Source: a virus. From it: 55,202 nt of DNA. Of the stretch, positions 33,235 to 38,989 are shown one piece after another. The notes below the pieces were generated by a model. That model worked only from the letters and a program-made list of their open reading frames with translations. It was not told the DNA's origin and did not search any database. Location: positions 1 to 55,202 of the IMG/VR virus record IMGVR_UViG_3300041809_002179; one strand, written 5' to 3'. Numbering within the stretch: the first letter of the stretch is position 1; every line of letters starts with the position of its first letter. Made by a program: the position numbers and the translations under genes.

Positions 33235-33598
33235 AACGATGGACGGGACCTACCGCGTTACCCGTTGCCTGCATCCTTGGGAATCGATCGTAACCTGCGG
33301 AGTTCTAGCCGTTTATTTTCCGGACATCAAGCAAAACGATGCTCTCGATTTCATGACTTGGGTACGAAATTTTCAGCCTCTTTTTACGGATGTGATGGCC
33401 GCCGTTATCAGTGATGGATTGTTCTGGAGGACCGGGTCAATAGATGCCCCAACTTCTATAAGCATCCCAACATCGGAAGCTGAAAATCTTATCGACGCCG
33501 CGTTTGGAAAAGTTATCATAACCCCAAACGACAACGATCTCAAGTTTCTGAAGTCCCTGCGGATCAAATGGAGTTCCGATGAAGAAGTTGAAGCCTAA
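33206..33598 (+). CDS. Hypothetical protein
   Basis: 130 residues from the ATG at 33206 (GGGGG upstream; ATG at 33239 is an alternative). Contains GTYRVTRCLHPWESIVTCG and PTSEAENLIDAAFG. Overlaps NADAR by 29 bases and SET by 20. Not recognised. Confidence 0.5.
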   Translation: MLVVCAKTTKTMDGTYRVTRCLHPWESIVTCGVLAVYFPDIKQNDALDFMTWVRNFQPLFTDVMAAVISDGLFWRTGSIDAPTSISIPTSEAENLIDAAFGKVIITPNDNDLKFLKSLRIKWSSDEEVEA

Positions 33599-34076
33599 GA
33601 AGCCGAAGATCAACCCGGACTACACTTGGTTCGATCTCAAGGTTGTCCGATCGCCCATCCACCGTTATGGTGTTGTCGCGAACGTGGACATCTCGAAGAA
33701 GAAATGGGTGATAGAGTACACTGGCGTCCTCATGAATCGCAGGCAGCACCGGTGGATGATCGACAATACTTCTGAGGAGCGCCAGATTTACATTTGGCAG
33801 GTGGCCAAAGGGCAAAACGATAGTGCAAACTGGGATTGGGTTATCGACGGCTGGACGAACGGTAGCGGAGCGGAGTTCATCAACCATTCCTGTGACCCCA
33901 ACCTGTACATGCATTTCATTGGACGCCGGGGCTATTATGTTTCTCTTCGCCCGATTAAGAAGGGCGAAGAACTAACCATTGACTATGCTTTTCGGTGGGA
34001 GAAAGATGAGAAGCGCCGGGTGAAGTGTAATTGTGGAAGCCCGAAATGCCGAGGCTGGATCAACAGAGAACGATAA
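33579..34076 (+). CDS. SET-domain lysine methyltransferase-like protein
   Basis: 165 residues. SPIHRYGVVANVDISK and WVIEYTGV form the SET N-terminal strands. EFINHSCDPN (NHSCDPN at 102-108) and GEELTIDYAF (Tyr 136) are the cofactor and catalytic motifs. Cysteines at 150, 152 and 157 (KCNCGSPKCRGWI) form a post-SET zinc site. It should transfer methyl groups from S-adenosylmethionine to lysine. Targets may be host proteins or the phage HU-like protein. Confidence 0.9.
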   Translation: MKKLKPKKPKINPDYTWFDLKVVRSPIHRYGVVANVDISKKKWVIEYTGVLMNRRQHRWMIDNTSEERQIYIWQVAKGQNDSANWDWVIDGWTNGSGAEFINHSCDPNLYMHFIGRRGYYVSLRPIKKGEELTIDYAFRWEKDEKRRVKCNCGSPKCRGWINRER

Positions 34077-34086
34077 TCTAACTGAA

Positions 34087-34500
34087 ATTGTTAATTTCCC
34101 AGTAATATGTAGAGGACGGCGAGACTCGCACCACTACGCTCTAGTAAGACCAAAGAGACTTGGGCCTTCGTTGGACCGTCCACTAGCACTGCGAAATTTC
34201 TTAGTGCGCTGCAAAGTGCGCTCGGGGATAAAGTAGCAGTGCAACCAGAAGCTAAGGTTGCCCAGCGATAGAGGCGAAGCCGGATATTGCACTGGGTTGG
34301 CGAACAGCGACACCGGACCTGCCCTCCGGACTATCTGGTTACATGGCATAATTTTATGGCGACGAAGATACCAACGATGCGACCGCAACCCCGAGTGCTC
34401 GGGGTTTCTGAAGGCGACTAAGCCTTCGAACCCTGAGCGCAATGCCAGGGTTTGTTCCGGATTCAATCCCAACAATTCACTGGCTTCCCCGTTTTGATAT
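34087..34500 (+). ncRNA. Strongly structured non-coding region upstream of tRNA-Pro(GGG)
   Basis: No convincing gene. Many perfect helices are visible: GGACGG/CCGTCC, CAGTGCAA/TTGCACTG enclosing CAACC/GGTTG, CCGGA/TCCGG, AACCCCGAG/CTCGGGGTT, GAAGGC/GCCTTC and AACCCTG/CAGGGTT. The density resembles large ornate phage RNAs such as GOLLD or ROOL, which sit beside phage tRNAs, but identity is not shown. An AGTAATATG element at 34100 may start transcription. Confidence 0.5.
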
Positions 34501-34578
34501 CGGGACATGGCGCAGTCTGGTTAGCGCACCGGTCTGGGGGACCGGGGGTCGCCAGTTCGAATCTGGCTGTCCCGACCA
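34501..34578 (+). tRNA. tRNA-Pro(GGG)
   Basis: Acceptor CGGGACA/TGTCCCG, D stem GCGC/GCGC, anticodon stem CCGGT/ACCGG with loop CTGGGGG, T arm CCAGTTCGAATCTGG, encoded CCA. Confidence 0.92.
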
Positions 34579-34589
34579 ATTTTTGAATC

Positions 34590-34782
34590 GACCGCATAGC
34601 TCAAAGGTTAGAGCGGCGCAAATGGACAGGGCGTGGCAAGGGCAGCAAGTTGCGGAAGAACCGAAAAGGCTGTTGAGCCGGAGGCCGGGGATAATCCGGT
34701 CACTCTACGGAGTGTAGGGAATCGCGTTGCAGCTGTCTAAACGGCGGAAGCCGGATGGGGTTCGAGTCCCCTGCGGTCATCA
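34590..34782 (+). tRNA. Interrupted tRNA-like gene
   Basis: The 5' part GACCGCA-TA-GCTC...GAGC is a canonical acceptor strand and D arm. The 3' part GGGG-TTCGAGT-CCCC-TGCGGTC-A is a T arm and matching acceptor strand, ending ATCA rather than ACCA. About 115 extra bases lie between, where the anticodon arm belongs. They fold locally (GGACAG with CTGTCT; CGGC-GGAA-GCCG). No group I intron core was identified and no anticodon can be assigned. The T stem appears to have four pairs. Confidence 0.5.
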
Positions 34783-34794
34783 GTTTAGGAGTAT

Positions 34795-34871
34795 CAGGGT
34801 ATAGCTCAGCCTGGTAGAGCGCACGTTTCGGGAACGTGAGGTCGCTGGTTCAATCCCAGTTACCCTGACCA
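34795..34871 (+). tRNA. tRNA-Pro(CGG)
   Basis: Acceptor CAGGGTA/TACCCTG, D stem GCTC/GAGC, anticodon stem CACGT/ACGTG with loop TTCGGGA, T arm CTGGTTCAATCCCAG, encoded CCA. Confidence 0.92.
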
Positions 34872-34886
34872 ATTTAGGAGGATGTT

Positions 34887-35006
34887 ATGGGGTTGAGGCT
34901 GCTGCTTGTAGGCTTGATGGTTTCAGGAAGCCTGATGCTTGGTGCAAGTGTGCTTCTCAGCGTCATGGCTCTGGTTGAGAAGTACCGGCCATCGGGTAAG
35001 TTTTAA
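34887..35006 (+). CDS. Small membrane peptide between tRNA genes
   Basis: 39 residues with an ideal AGGAGG five bases before the ATG. LRLLLVGLMVSGSLMLGASVLLSVMAL is a long hydrophobic helix followed by EKYRPSGKF. It ends five bases before the next tRNA, so mRNA and tRNA are likely co-transcribed. Confidence 0.6.
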   Translation: MGLRLLLVGLMVSGSLMLGASVLLSVMALVEKYRPSGKF

Positions 35007-35010
35007 GTTT

Positions 35011-35087
35011 CGGCGATTAGCGCAGTCGGGTAGCGCACATGCCTTGGGCGCATGGGGTCGGGGGTTCAAATCCCTCATCGCCGACCA
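35011..35087 (+). tRNA. tRNA-Pro(TGG)
   Basis: Acceptor CGGCGAT/ATCGCCG, D stem GCGC/GCGC, anticodon stem CATGC/GCATG with loop CTTGGGC, T loop TTCAAAT, encoded CCA. Completes a GGG, CGG, TGG proline set. Confidence 0.92.
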
Positions 35088-35098
35088 ATTTTGAGTGT

Positions 35099-35162
35099 GC
35101 GGTCGGGCACCCCACTCCTTGCTTCTGCTTGGGTGCAAGTGGTGCATGCGAGTGCCGACCGC
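35099..35162 (+). other. Long hairpin between tRNA-Pro and the next gene
   Basis: GCGGTCG-G-GCAC (35099-35110) pairs with GTGC-CGACCGC (35152-35162), eleven base pairs with one bulged G. It encloses a 41-base apical region with further CTTG/CAAG pairing. It could be an RNase-processing site, an attenuator or a small RNA; there is no T-run. Confidence 0.5.
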
Positions 35163-35181
35163 CTTGAATTTCGGAGGAACA

Positions 35182-35337
35182 ATGTTCGAGGCAGACAAAT
35201 GGCAGCACAAGAATTGCGGCGGGCAACCCCGTGAGTTTGAGCCAGGAAAATGGGAGTGCACGAAATGCAACGGTGCATGGTACGCCGGGGTTGATTTCTT
35301 CAAGTACCTGGCAAATGTAGTGTTCGTGGCTCTGTAG
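35182..35337 (+). CDS. Small zinc-ribbon protein overlapping tRNA-Met
   Basis: 51 residues with CGGAGGAACA before the ATG. KNCGGQ and WECTKCNGAW supply cysteines for a zinc site; a hydrophobic end (YLANVVFVAL) follows. The last codons and stop lie inside the 5' acceptor strand of the tRNA-Met at 35328, so tRNA processing would cut this mRNA before its stop. Confidence 0.6.
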   Translation: MFEADKWQHKNCGGQPREFEPGKWECTKCNGAWYAGVDFFKYLANVVFVAL

Positions 35338-35404
35338 ACTGGAGACGGTTCCAGCGTGGCCTCATAAGCCAATCACGTCGGTTCGATTCCGACTAGAGCC
35401 ACCA
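35328..35404 (+). tRNA. tRNA-Met(CAT) or Ile with modified CAT
   Basis: Acceptor GGCTCTG/TAGAGCC, D arm CTGG/CCAG, anticodon arm TGGC/GCCA with loop CTCATAA, T arm GTCGGTTCGATTCCGAC, encoded CCA. The anticodon CAT could be elongator Met or, after lysidine modification, Ile; sequence alone does not decide. Confidence 0.85.
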
Positions 35405-35429
35405 AATTTAACTTTCAAGAACTATTTCA

Positions 35430-35474
35430 GCGCTGTGGCAAGGGAACCGGCTCCTTCTTTGGTCCGGCCAGCGC
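35430..35474 (+). other. Hairpin in the leader downstream of tRNA-Met
   Basis: GCGCTG (35430) pairs with CAGCGC (35469), with GGC/GCC pairs inside. It precedes an AGGAGG site and a nine-codon ORF, so it may be part of a regulatory leader or a tRNA 3' processing structure. Confidence 0.45.
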
Positions 35475-35497
35475 ATAACACATAAGGAGGATATCAG

Positions 35498-35527
35498 ATG
35501 GCTATGCACACGTCCCATACCGCGTAA
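35498..35527 (+). CDS. Nine-residue leader peptide ORF
   Basis: ATG at 35498 follows an ideal AGGAGG with seven to eight base spacing and reads MAMHTSHTA before a stop. Such strong translation initiation for a tiny ORF upstream of a real gene suggests a leader peptide, or a start whose downstream frame has been lost. Confidence 0.35.
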   Translation: MAMHTSHTA

Positions 35528-35552
35528 TGTGTGGGCGGAAAGGCTTAGTCAT

Positions 35553-35852
35553 ATGGATCATCCGAAGGATCGCCGGGAACGGCGGGCCGTGCGGGATGTT
35601 GTAATCGCTCGTAGAAAGTTTATCGTCACCCAAATTTGGGGACAAGACTCATATAGTAAGAGCAGCGACTTTCAACGTAAGTGGATCGCTGAAATGGAGT
35701 GGGGTAAGTACGCCAAGTTCAATTTGAACTGTGGTTGTATGATGTGCCACTCTCCGAAGTATCTCAGTGCCAAGCGCAAGCGCCGGTTGGCCCTAAAATT
35801 TTCTGAGTCACAGGCAGAATTTCGCCATAATGACAACGCAATTAAGTATTGA
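35553..35852 (+). CDS. Small basic phage protein with CxCxxCH motif
   Basis: 99 residues from the ATG at 35553 (GAAAGG upstream; a GTG at 35529 is in frame). RRERRAVRDVVIARRK is strongly basic and NLNCGCMMCHSPKY carries a compact cysteine/histidine cluster that may bind zinc. The pattern is familiar from phage hypothetical proteins but has no known function. Confidence 0.6.
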   Translation: MDHPKDRRERRAVRDVVIARRKFIVTQIWGQDSYSKSSDFQRKWIAEMEWGKYAKFNLNCGCMMCHSPKYLSAKRKRRLALKFSESQAEFRHNDNAIKY

Positions 35853-35858
35853 AGATTG

Positions 35859-36122
35859 ATGGCAAAGACCAAGAGATCGGAACTTAGAGAAAAATTGCTG
35901 GCCTTGGTGACGGAGATGGGTGTATTGCCTCCTGCCGAAGCCAAGCGGCTCGCGAGTAGACTTTGTGACATGGCATATGGTTGGATGAGGACTCCTGAAT
36001 CTGAAGGAGATGCTTTTCTGACAGCTTTCAAAGCCAAGTTGCTTGAAGAGTTTTCGCCGAAGGTGAAGAAGAGAAAGGAAAATAGTCGGGGTGGTGGGCT
36101 TAAAAGCAGCCATCCTCAATGA
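35859..36122 (+). CDS. Small hypothetical protein
   Basis: 87 residues preceded by AGTATTGA at 35847. Charged helices (KTKRSELREKLLALVTEMG, PPAEAKRLASRLCDMAY) and a Lys/Arg-rich, probably disordered end. Overlaps the next ORF by ATGA. Confidence 0.5.
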   Translation: MAKTKRSELREKLLALVTEMGVLPPAEAKRLASRLCDMAYGWMRTPESEGDAFLTAFKAKLLEEFSPKVKKRKENSRGGGLKSSHPQ

Positions 36123-36262
36123 GTGTCTCGCTGAATCCTCGAATACGAGGTCGTGGCTGCCGAAGAAGGGCCGAACGTACTCACGCGGAAGGCAAGAGGA
36201 TTGCAGTTCAGCTACCGAGTAAGAAGCGGCTGACCGACATTGAGTTGTGGCCAGGACTTTAG
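36119..36262 (+). CDS. Small arginine-rich protein
   Basis: 47 residues, overlapping the previous stop by ATGA. MSVSLNPRIRGRGCRRRAER is highly basic, followed by KRIAVQLPSKKRLTDIELW. Could bind nucleic acid. The DNA also contains hairpins (CCTCG-AATA-CGAGG), so part of it may instead belong to the structured RNA that follows. Confidence 0.4.
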   Translation: MSVSLNPRIRGRGCRRRAERTHAEGKRIAVQLPSKKRLTDIELWPGL

Positions 36263-36372
36263 CGTAACAGCACGCCTCGACTTTACGACTTTATGATTTC
36301 AAGTGGCTGCTCCGCACTAAACGACGGAGCGAGGAACTAAGTATCATTGAGGGATACCAGCCACAGTTTTGA
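36263..36372 (+). ncRNA. Structured non-coding segment leading into tRNA-fMet
   Basis: GTGGCTG pairs with CAGCCAC over the region, CTCCG with CGGAG, GTATC with GATAC, and CCTCG with CGAGG. Some pairings cross and could form a pseudoknot. It ends directly at the tRNA 5' end, so it would be released by RNase P. Confidence 0.4.
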
Positions 36373-36449
36373 AGCGGGGTAGAGCAGCCAGGTAGCTTGT
36401 CGGGCTCATAATCCGAAGGTCGTCAGTTCAAATCTGACCCCCGCAACCA
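36373..36449 (+). tRNA. Initiator tRNA-fMet(CAT)
   Basis: 77 bases, closely matching bacterial initiator tRNA: unpaired A1-A72 end (AGCGGGG with CCCCGCA), AGAGCAGCC D arm, loop CTCATAA, AAGGTCGTC variable region, T loop TTCAAAT, encoded CCA. The three G-C pairs of the initiator anticodon stem are GGG opposite TCC, so the pair next to the loop is G-U. Confidence 0.92.
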
Positions 36450-36454
36450 ATTTG

Positions 36455-36770
36455 GAAGACCGGAGTCCGCGGACCCATCCGAGGCTATAGCGTCGTGCAT
36501 CATAGCACTAGGCCAGTTTGGCTGATGGCGATTAACTGCCCAAACACAGTATCGGATACCCGGTCACCATTTTTGTATCAGTCAGTCCGGTGGGAGTTGC
36601 ATCAACCATATGTTCGAACCGGATCCGGCAGGAGTCGAGATGGGCGCACTCGAGCTGACGTAGCTTTGGTCCGAGGCCCGTTATGGGCGAGTGGCCTTAG
36701 CGGGGAAGCTCCCTTGTCCCTTTACCCGTGGTTGGGAGTCCGCTGCAGCGGATCACGGGTCACATTTTAG
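36455..36770 (+). ncRNA. Large ornate structured non-coding region after tRNA-fMet
   Basis: About 315 bases without a credible gene. Nested helices: GACCGG/CCGGTC outside ATCCGA/TCGGAT, GTGC/GCAC, GTTTGG/CCAAAC; then CCGGT/ACCGG around GTTG-CAT-CAAC, and ACCCGTG/CACGGGT around the palindrome TCCGCTGCAGCGGA. Two multibranched domains are implied. It ends just before an AGGAGTGAG ribosome site. Function unknown. Confidence 0.5.
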
Positions 36771-36778
36771 GAGTGAGA

Positions 36779-36994
36779 ATGGGTAGCCCTTCAGAATATA
36801 ACAGACGGCAGTGGCTTTCCGACAATCCCCATCATTATGTAGCGTCTCGGGGAGAAGAACCTCTCCCTTTCTTAAAGTGCTCGTCATCGGTCTGTCCCAG
36901 ACCAGCGAGCATTACTCGGAACAAACTTGTGTTCTGTCAACCCTGCTTTGACCAGGACGAGAGACTAAAGAACGACTATCGACCCGGACTATGA
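36779..36994 (+). CDS. Small zinc-binding protein
   Basis: 71 residues from the ATG at 36779 with AGGAGTGAG. CSSSVCPRP and FCQPCFDQDER provide two cysteine pairs for zinc. Overlaps the next gene by ATGA. Function unknown. Confidence 0.6.
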   Translation: MGSPSEYNRRQWLSDNPHHYVASRGEEPLPFLKCSSSVCPRPASITRNKLVFCQPCFDQDERLKNDYRPGL

Positions 36995-37275
36995 ACCTCT
37001 TCCAGCTAGGCCAATTCAAACTTCATTCAGGCCAAGTCTCAGATTTCAAGATCCAATGTGAAGCGTTGACGGACGCTGACCTAGACTGCATAGCGTTTCT
37101 GTTGTCCCGTAGGGTGCCTCCGTTTGGTTCGGTTGAAGGTGTTCCGACGGGCGGTAATGCTCTCGCCTTGAAGATGGAACGTTATATTGTGAAAGGAAAT
37201 CATCGTCTGTTGGTTGTAGACGATGTGTTTACTACCGGAAGATCGCTGAGCAACCCTACAATCCTGAAACTCTGA
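36991..37275 (+). CDS. Phosphoribosyltransferase-like protein, C-terminally truncated
   Basis: 94 residues. FKLHSGQVSDFKIQCEALT and PPFGSVEGVPTGGNALA resemble the orotate PRTase-like hood and flexible loop. RLLVVDDVFTTGRS is the PRPP-binding motif. After that motif the sequence changes to SNPTILKL and stops, so the last helix and strand of the fold are missing. A radical-SAM fragment begins at the same spot in another frame, suggesting a recombination joint. Confidence 0.7.
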   Translation: MNLFQLGQFKLHSGQVSDFKIQCEALTDADLDCIAFLLSRRVPPFGSVEGVPTGGNALALKMERYIVKGNHRLLVVDDVFTTGRSLSNPTILKL

Positions 37276-37664
37276 AGAGGATCGTAAATCTTAATGCGAA
37301 CTTCCCCAAGGCACTATTCGCTGTGGACATCAAGGGGGTCACGCCGGAGGATTACGAAAAGAATACCCGGAAACCTTTCAAGGCTGAGCTGTTTTGGTCC
37401 AATCTGAATGCATTGGTGGATCACGGAATCAATTTCTACATCACCTACACAAATCCGGACGAAAGGTTCCGGCCCGCGTTCGAGTACAAACTCAAATATC
37501 ACTTCGGAAGCGATGTTCTCAACGACAGCTTTGTGATTCCTTTGATTGACTATGACGCTACGCCGTTCGTGGACATTCGACCGCTGCATGGCAACTCGTG
37601 TTGCTCAATGTCCGTGGATGATTGGAACCCTCAAACTTCGGGTGGAAACTCTCCCAAGTTGTAA
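37245..37664 (+). pseudogene. C-terminal fragment of a radical-SAM enzyme
   Basis: Open frame from 37245; the first possible start is GTG 37323. YNPETLKRIVNLNANFPKAL, FAVDIKGVTPEDYEKNTRKP and ELFWSNLNALVDHGINFYIT match the second half of radical-SAM barrels, where DIKG/DLKG and the following TG-type segment are typical. The N-terminal CxxxCxxC Fe-S motif is absent, and upstream DNA encodes the PRTase. Probably non-functional. Confidence 0.5.
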
Positions 37665-37915
37665 TCCAGAAGCTTCAAGAAAACGTGCCATCCGCAGCCG
37701 CCGCCTGCATAGTTGATATCCGGATGTGGGTTGACGTCGTGGAAGAAACTCGCGGTTATGGTTCCGTCAGCATGAACGTGGCGCAGACTGATGTGGGAAA
37801 TGTGACCGCACTGGCACTTGATAATTGGTCTGCACATCTTCCCCTCCCACTCGTGGGGGATCCAGCACGGGGAGGGGCTATCGTAATCCCCCTTTGGGAT
37901 CTCCGTTAGTTCCAT
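37631..37915 (-). CDS. Hypothetical cysteine/histidine-rich protein
   Basis: 94 residues on the minus strand. KCQCGHISHISLRHVHADG, TASFFHDV and GGGCGWHVFLKLLDY look like a real zinc-binding phage protein and better than the overlapping plus-strand ORF. No Shine-Dalgarno sequence precedes its ATG. Instead the T-run of a terminator abuts the start, so expression may need read-through. Confidence 0.5.
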   Translation of the reverse strand: MELTEIPKGDYDSPSPCWIPHEWEGKMCRPIIKCQCGHISHISLRHVHADGTITASFFHDVNPHPDINYAGGGCGWHVFLKLLDYNLGEFPPEV

Positions 37916-37944
37916 AAAAGAAAAAGGGCCGGTCGACCGGCCCT
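37915..37944 (-). terminator. Intrinsic terminator on the minus strand
   Basis: A 20-base perfect palindrome (AGGGCCGGTC-GACCGGCCCT, 37925-37944) is followed on the minus strand by TTTTTCTTTT. It terminates the small minus-strand gene at 37979-38149. On the plus strand there is no T-run. Confidence 0.85.
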
Positions 37945-37978
37945 CATCTCACTTCACTTCTTGCCGGCGCAGGCCGAC

Positions 37979-38149
37979 TTACAGCTTTGCTTTTACGTCA
38001 GCCACAAGAGTCTTCACTTCGGCAACCGCCGAAGTTTCGTACTTCTGGAGGGCTGTCTTGACGGCGGCCAACTTGGCAGCGTTCTTCACGCGGCCCGCTG
38101 CAAAGCCACCGGCGAATACAACAAGAGCAGCAACGATTGTAACAACCAT
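37979..38149 (-). CDS. Small membrane-anchored Ala-rich protein
   Basis: 56 residues on the minus strand with GGAGTAAAACC before the ATG. VTIVAALVVFAGGFAAGRV is a membrane helix; the rest is an amphipathic Lys/Ala/Val helix (KLAAVKTALQKYETS). AGTATTGA lies upstream in the right orientation (38184-38191) and a terminator follows, giving a complete single-gene unit. It is opposite to its neighbours. Confidence 0.75.
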   Translation of the reverse strand: MVVTIVAALVVFAGGFAAGRVKNAAKLAAVKTALQKYETSAVAEVKTLVADVKAKL

Positions 38150-38183
38150 GGTTTTACTCCTTCAGGGTGATCTACCCTCTACT

Positions 38184-38191
38184 TCAATACT
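38184..38191 (-). promoter_or_regulatory. AGTATTGA promoter-like motif, minus strand
   Basis: Reads CGGAGTATTGAAG on the minus strand, 35 bases before the start of the small membrane gene at 38149. The same motif precedes many plus-strand genes in plus orientation. Confidence 0.4.
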
Positions 38192-38240
38192 CCGAAGTTG
38201 AAATTCTTGGGTGCTATCGGAACCAAATAAGAAGGCATTT

Positions 38241-38402
38241 ATGTCCACGCAGGTTCATCCTCTCAAATTCGGCTGTCAATGTGCTAAATGTGCAAAGCTC
38301 TCAACACTTTCGATGTGGGACCTTCAATTCCTTTGGAGTATCGGGGTAGCCTGGAGCAAGCGAAATTTGAAACCTGAACTCCCCAAAAAAGTATCCAAAT
38401 GA
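38241..38402 (+). CDS. Small zinc-knuckle protein
   Basis: 53 residues with AGAAGG before the ATG. FGCQCAKCAKLSTLSMWDL carries three close cysteines; a basic end follows (WSKRNLKPELPKKVSK). Unknown function. Confidence 0.5.
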   Translation: MSTQVHPLKFGCQCAKCAKLSTLSMWDLQFLWSIGVAWSKRNLKPELPKKVSK

Positions 38403-38427
38403 AGTATTTAGCCATAGGAGAATGCTT

Positions 38428-38652
38428 ATGGTCTTGGATGCCGCGATTGAAGAACTCACCCGTAAAACACTAAATGAAATTTTTGCCCACGTTGGAGACA
38501 TTCCAAGCGATGGACGCACCGAGCTTCATGGCGTGATGGACTCATATTTCACCAAGCGCCAACAGCTAGAGATGGAAGCCGACCGGAAGGCTTCTTTCCT
38601 ATCTTCGCCAACGAATTTGAAAATTGAAGTGGGCCGCCCGGACGGATTTTGA
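38428..38652 (+). CDS. Small hypothetical helical protein
   Basis: 74 residues from the ATG at 38428, where AGGAG has seven-base spacing; the ATG at 38422 is too close to that site. AGTATTTA is at 38404. Acidic helices (DAAIEELTRKTLNEIF, KRQQLEMEADRKASF). Overlaps the next TTG start. Confidence 0.55.
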   Translation: MVLDAAIEELTRKTLNEIFAHVGDIPSDGRTELHGVMDSYFTKRQQLEMEADRKASFLSSPTNLKIEVGRPDGF

Positions 38653-38960
38653 CTCGAGTCGTACACGTCCGGCAAGCTAAGTTCATACAATTCGCGCCAG
38701 GTAACGTCTACATCGGGCGCGACTATCAAGAGTTTGAAGACGAAGGATGGGGCAACCCTTTCCACATTGGCCCTGACGGTGACCGAGCTGAGGTGCTGCG
38801 TAAGTACCGAAAGTGGATTTTGGGCAACAAGTACCTGTTGAGTCGTTTGCATCTTCTTATCGACAAGACGTTAGGGTGTTGGTGCAAACCAGAAGATTGT
38901 CACGGTGACGTTCTAGTAGAGTTAGTGGAAGGACTTCGGATAGCTTTATGTCTGGGATAG
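38649..38960 (+). CDS. DUF4326-family protein
   Basis: 103 residues from a TTG overlapping the previous stop. VYIGRDY, GWGNPFHIGPDGDRAEVL, KYRKWIL and LGCWCKPEDCHGDVLVEL are the signature blocks of DUF4326 (CWC...CHG). The family is common in phages and lacks an established function; the conserved Cys and His suggest metal binding or catalysis. Confidence 0.8.
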   Translation: MTRVVHVRQAKFIQFAPGNVYIGRDYQEFEDEGWGNPFHIGPDGDRAEVLRKYRKWILGNKYLLSRLHLLIDKTLGCWCKPEDCHGDVLVELVEGLRIALCLG

Positions 38961-38989
38961 ACGACTTTATGTCTGGGATAGACGATTTT
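38948..38989 (+). repeat. 21-bp tandem duplication including the start codon
   Basis: Two copies of ATGTCTGGGATAGACGA(C/T)TT, differing at one third-codon base, lie head to tail at 38948 and 38969. Confidence 0.9.

Noticed and set aside
34258-34497. 79-residue plus-strand ORF in the structured region
   Set aside because: No ribosome site, unlikely composition, and the DNA is dominated by perfect hairpins.
34087-34500. RNase P RNA, tmRNA or group I intron
   Set aside because: The conserved GAGGAAAGTC block of RNase P RNA, a tmRNA tag frame and a convincing group I P7/S-R core were all looked for and not found.
34923-35372. Minus-strand ORF across tRNA-Pro(TGG)
   Set aside because: Contains DLNPRPHAPKACALPDCA-type text typical of translated antisense tRNA-Pro; no other support.
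36520-36540. Hammerhead ribozyme core (CTGATG)
   Set aside because: The required CTGATGA and GAAA pair is not present in correct order.
37622-37909. Plus-strand ORF overlapping the minus-strand gene at 37631-37915
   Set aside because: The minus-strand translation has zinc-type motifs and typical composition; the plus-strand product does not.
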